Source: Ghiorsea sp.
GTDB taxonomy: Bacteria > Pseudomonadota > Zetaproteobacteria > Mariprofundales > Mariprofundaceae
Direction: 5' to 3'
DNA length: 6,394 nucleotides
Assembly: GCA_030950765.1 (NCBI GenBank)
Contig: JAUZQX010000031.1
Location: 1-6,394, forward strand
Positions within the stretch are counted from its first letter, which is position 1, and each line of letters begins with the position of its first letter. Below the pieces are notes generated by a model. It saw only the letters and a program-made list of their open reading frames with translations, did not search any database and was not told the origin of the DNA. The position numbers were made by a program, and so were the translations under genes. Of the stretch, positions 6,038 through 6,394 are shown piece after piece.

Positions 6038-6394
6038 CTTAAACCCCTTTCATACCAACCTTTACTGCGGTTCACGATAGCAACAACCGTTAACATCACA
6101 GGCACTTCAACCAACACGCCCACCACCGTTGCCAATGCTGCACCCGATTCAAAGCCAAACAAAGCAATGGCTGCTGCCACGGCTAATTCAAAGAAATTGG
6201 ATGCACCAATCAAAGCCGATGGCCCTGCCACGCAATGTGCGACATTGAGCTTGCGATTAAGCCAATATGCCAAGGCAGAATTAAAATATACTTGAATGAT
6301 AATCGGGATAGATAACAACAATATCACCAAAGGTTGGGTTAAAATTTGCAGCCCTTGAAAACCGAAAAGCAACACAACAGTCACCAACAAGGCT
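6034..6394 (-). CDS. acr3: ACR3-family arsenite efflux permease, C-terminal part
   Basis: Acr3 is a ten-helix inner-membrane transporter that exports arsenite (and in some members antimonite) using the proton motive force. Only the last 119 residues are visible; the frame is open at the window edge, so the start lies beyond it. The visible part contains three to four hydrophobic segments (about residues 2-18, 21-44, 56-79 and 85-107). It includes the highly conserved [11 protein letters not shown] (63-73), whose Glu69 corresponds to a functionally important glutamate in the family, and ends with [10 protein letters not shown]. The Cys in the fourth helix needed for arsenite handling lies outside the window. 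The TGA stop overlaps the arsC ATG as ATGA. The TTG at 6390 is only an internal leucine codon, not the start. This is not the unrelated ArsB family, although databases often use that symbol. Confidence 0.95.
   Translation of the reverse strand, partial: ALLVTVVLLFGFQGLQILTQPLVILLLSIPIIIQVYFNSALAYWLNRKLNVAHCVAGPSALIGASNFFELAVAAAIALFGFESGAALATVVGVLVEVPVMLTVVAIVNRSKGWYERGLR
6044..6050 (-). promoter_or_regulatory. Ribosome binding site of arsC
   Basis: The minus strand reads AAAGGGG, then six bases, then the arsC ATG at 6037. The element lies inside the last codons of acr3, so arsC has its own ribosome site in addition to the ATGA overlap. It settles the arsC start. Confidence 0.75.

Noticed and set aside
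1..6394. CRISPR array, tRNA or rRNA genes, insertion sequence, phage or toxin-antitoxin genes
   Set aside because: None of the expected signs (regular spacer repeats, cloverleaf ends, transposase or integrase motifs, paired small genes) were found on either strand.

Overview
The window is a chromosomal stretch of a Gram-negative proteobacterium. GyrB is the long form with a large insert between the TOPRIM domain and the C-terminal [10 protein letters not shown] block, as in gamma-, beta- and zetaproteobacteria. SppA is the long, tandem-domain form, and base composition looks moderate (mid-40s % GC by eye). I cannot place it more precisely. A lineage from a metal-rich aquatic habitat would fit the arsenic genes and the hemerythrin, but that is only an inference.

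Layout: (1) Positions 1-3093, plus strand, hold a tight run: the 3' half of gyrB (DNA gyrase subunit B), purM (purine synthesis) overlapping it by 8 bp, and a class I SAM-dependent methyltransferase of unknown substrate 8 bp later. (2) sppA (membrane-anchored signal peptide peptidase) lies on the minus strand at 3094-4893. Its stop codon directly abuts the methyltransferase stop codon, with no intergenic base. (3) Positions 4894-5264 form a non-coding gap. It holds the sppA leader and a small repeat island, 5022-5176, with three copies of a degenerate 20-mer (CCACAAAA-N6-AGAAAC on one strand), ordered direct-inverted-direct. (4) A hemerythrin-like gene on the plus strand ends at 5630. Its recognisable protein sequence runs upstream of the first usable start codon to a TAG at 5214-5216, so its 5' end looks damaged or its start is non-canonical. 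One expected iron-ligand histidine is a tyrosine. (5) On the minus strand lies the end of an arsenic-detoxification operon: acr3 (arsenite efflux, cut by the window edge) followed with an ATGA overlap by arsC (thioredoxin-type arsenate reductase). ArsC reduces arsenate to arsenite and Acr3 exports it.

Most of the window is ordinary core and accessory bacterial DNA, and I see no convincing new multi-gene system. The items most worth a second look are the repeat island, the hemerythrin gene with its missing start and altered ligand, and the two convergent gene pairs with no room for a conventional terminator.
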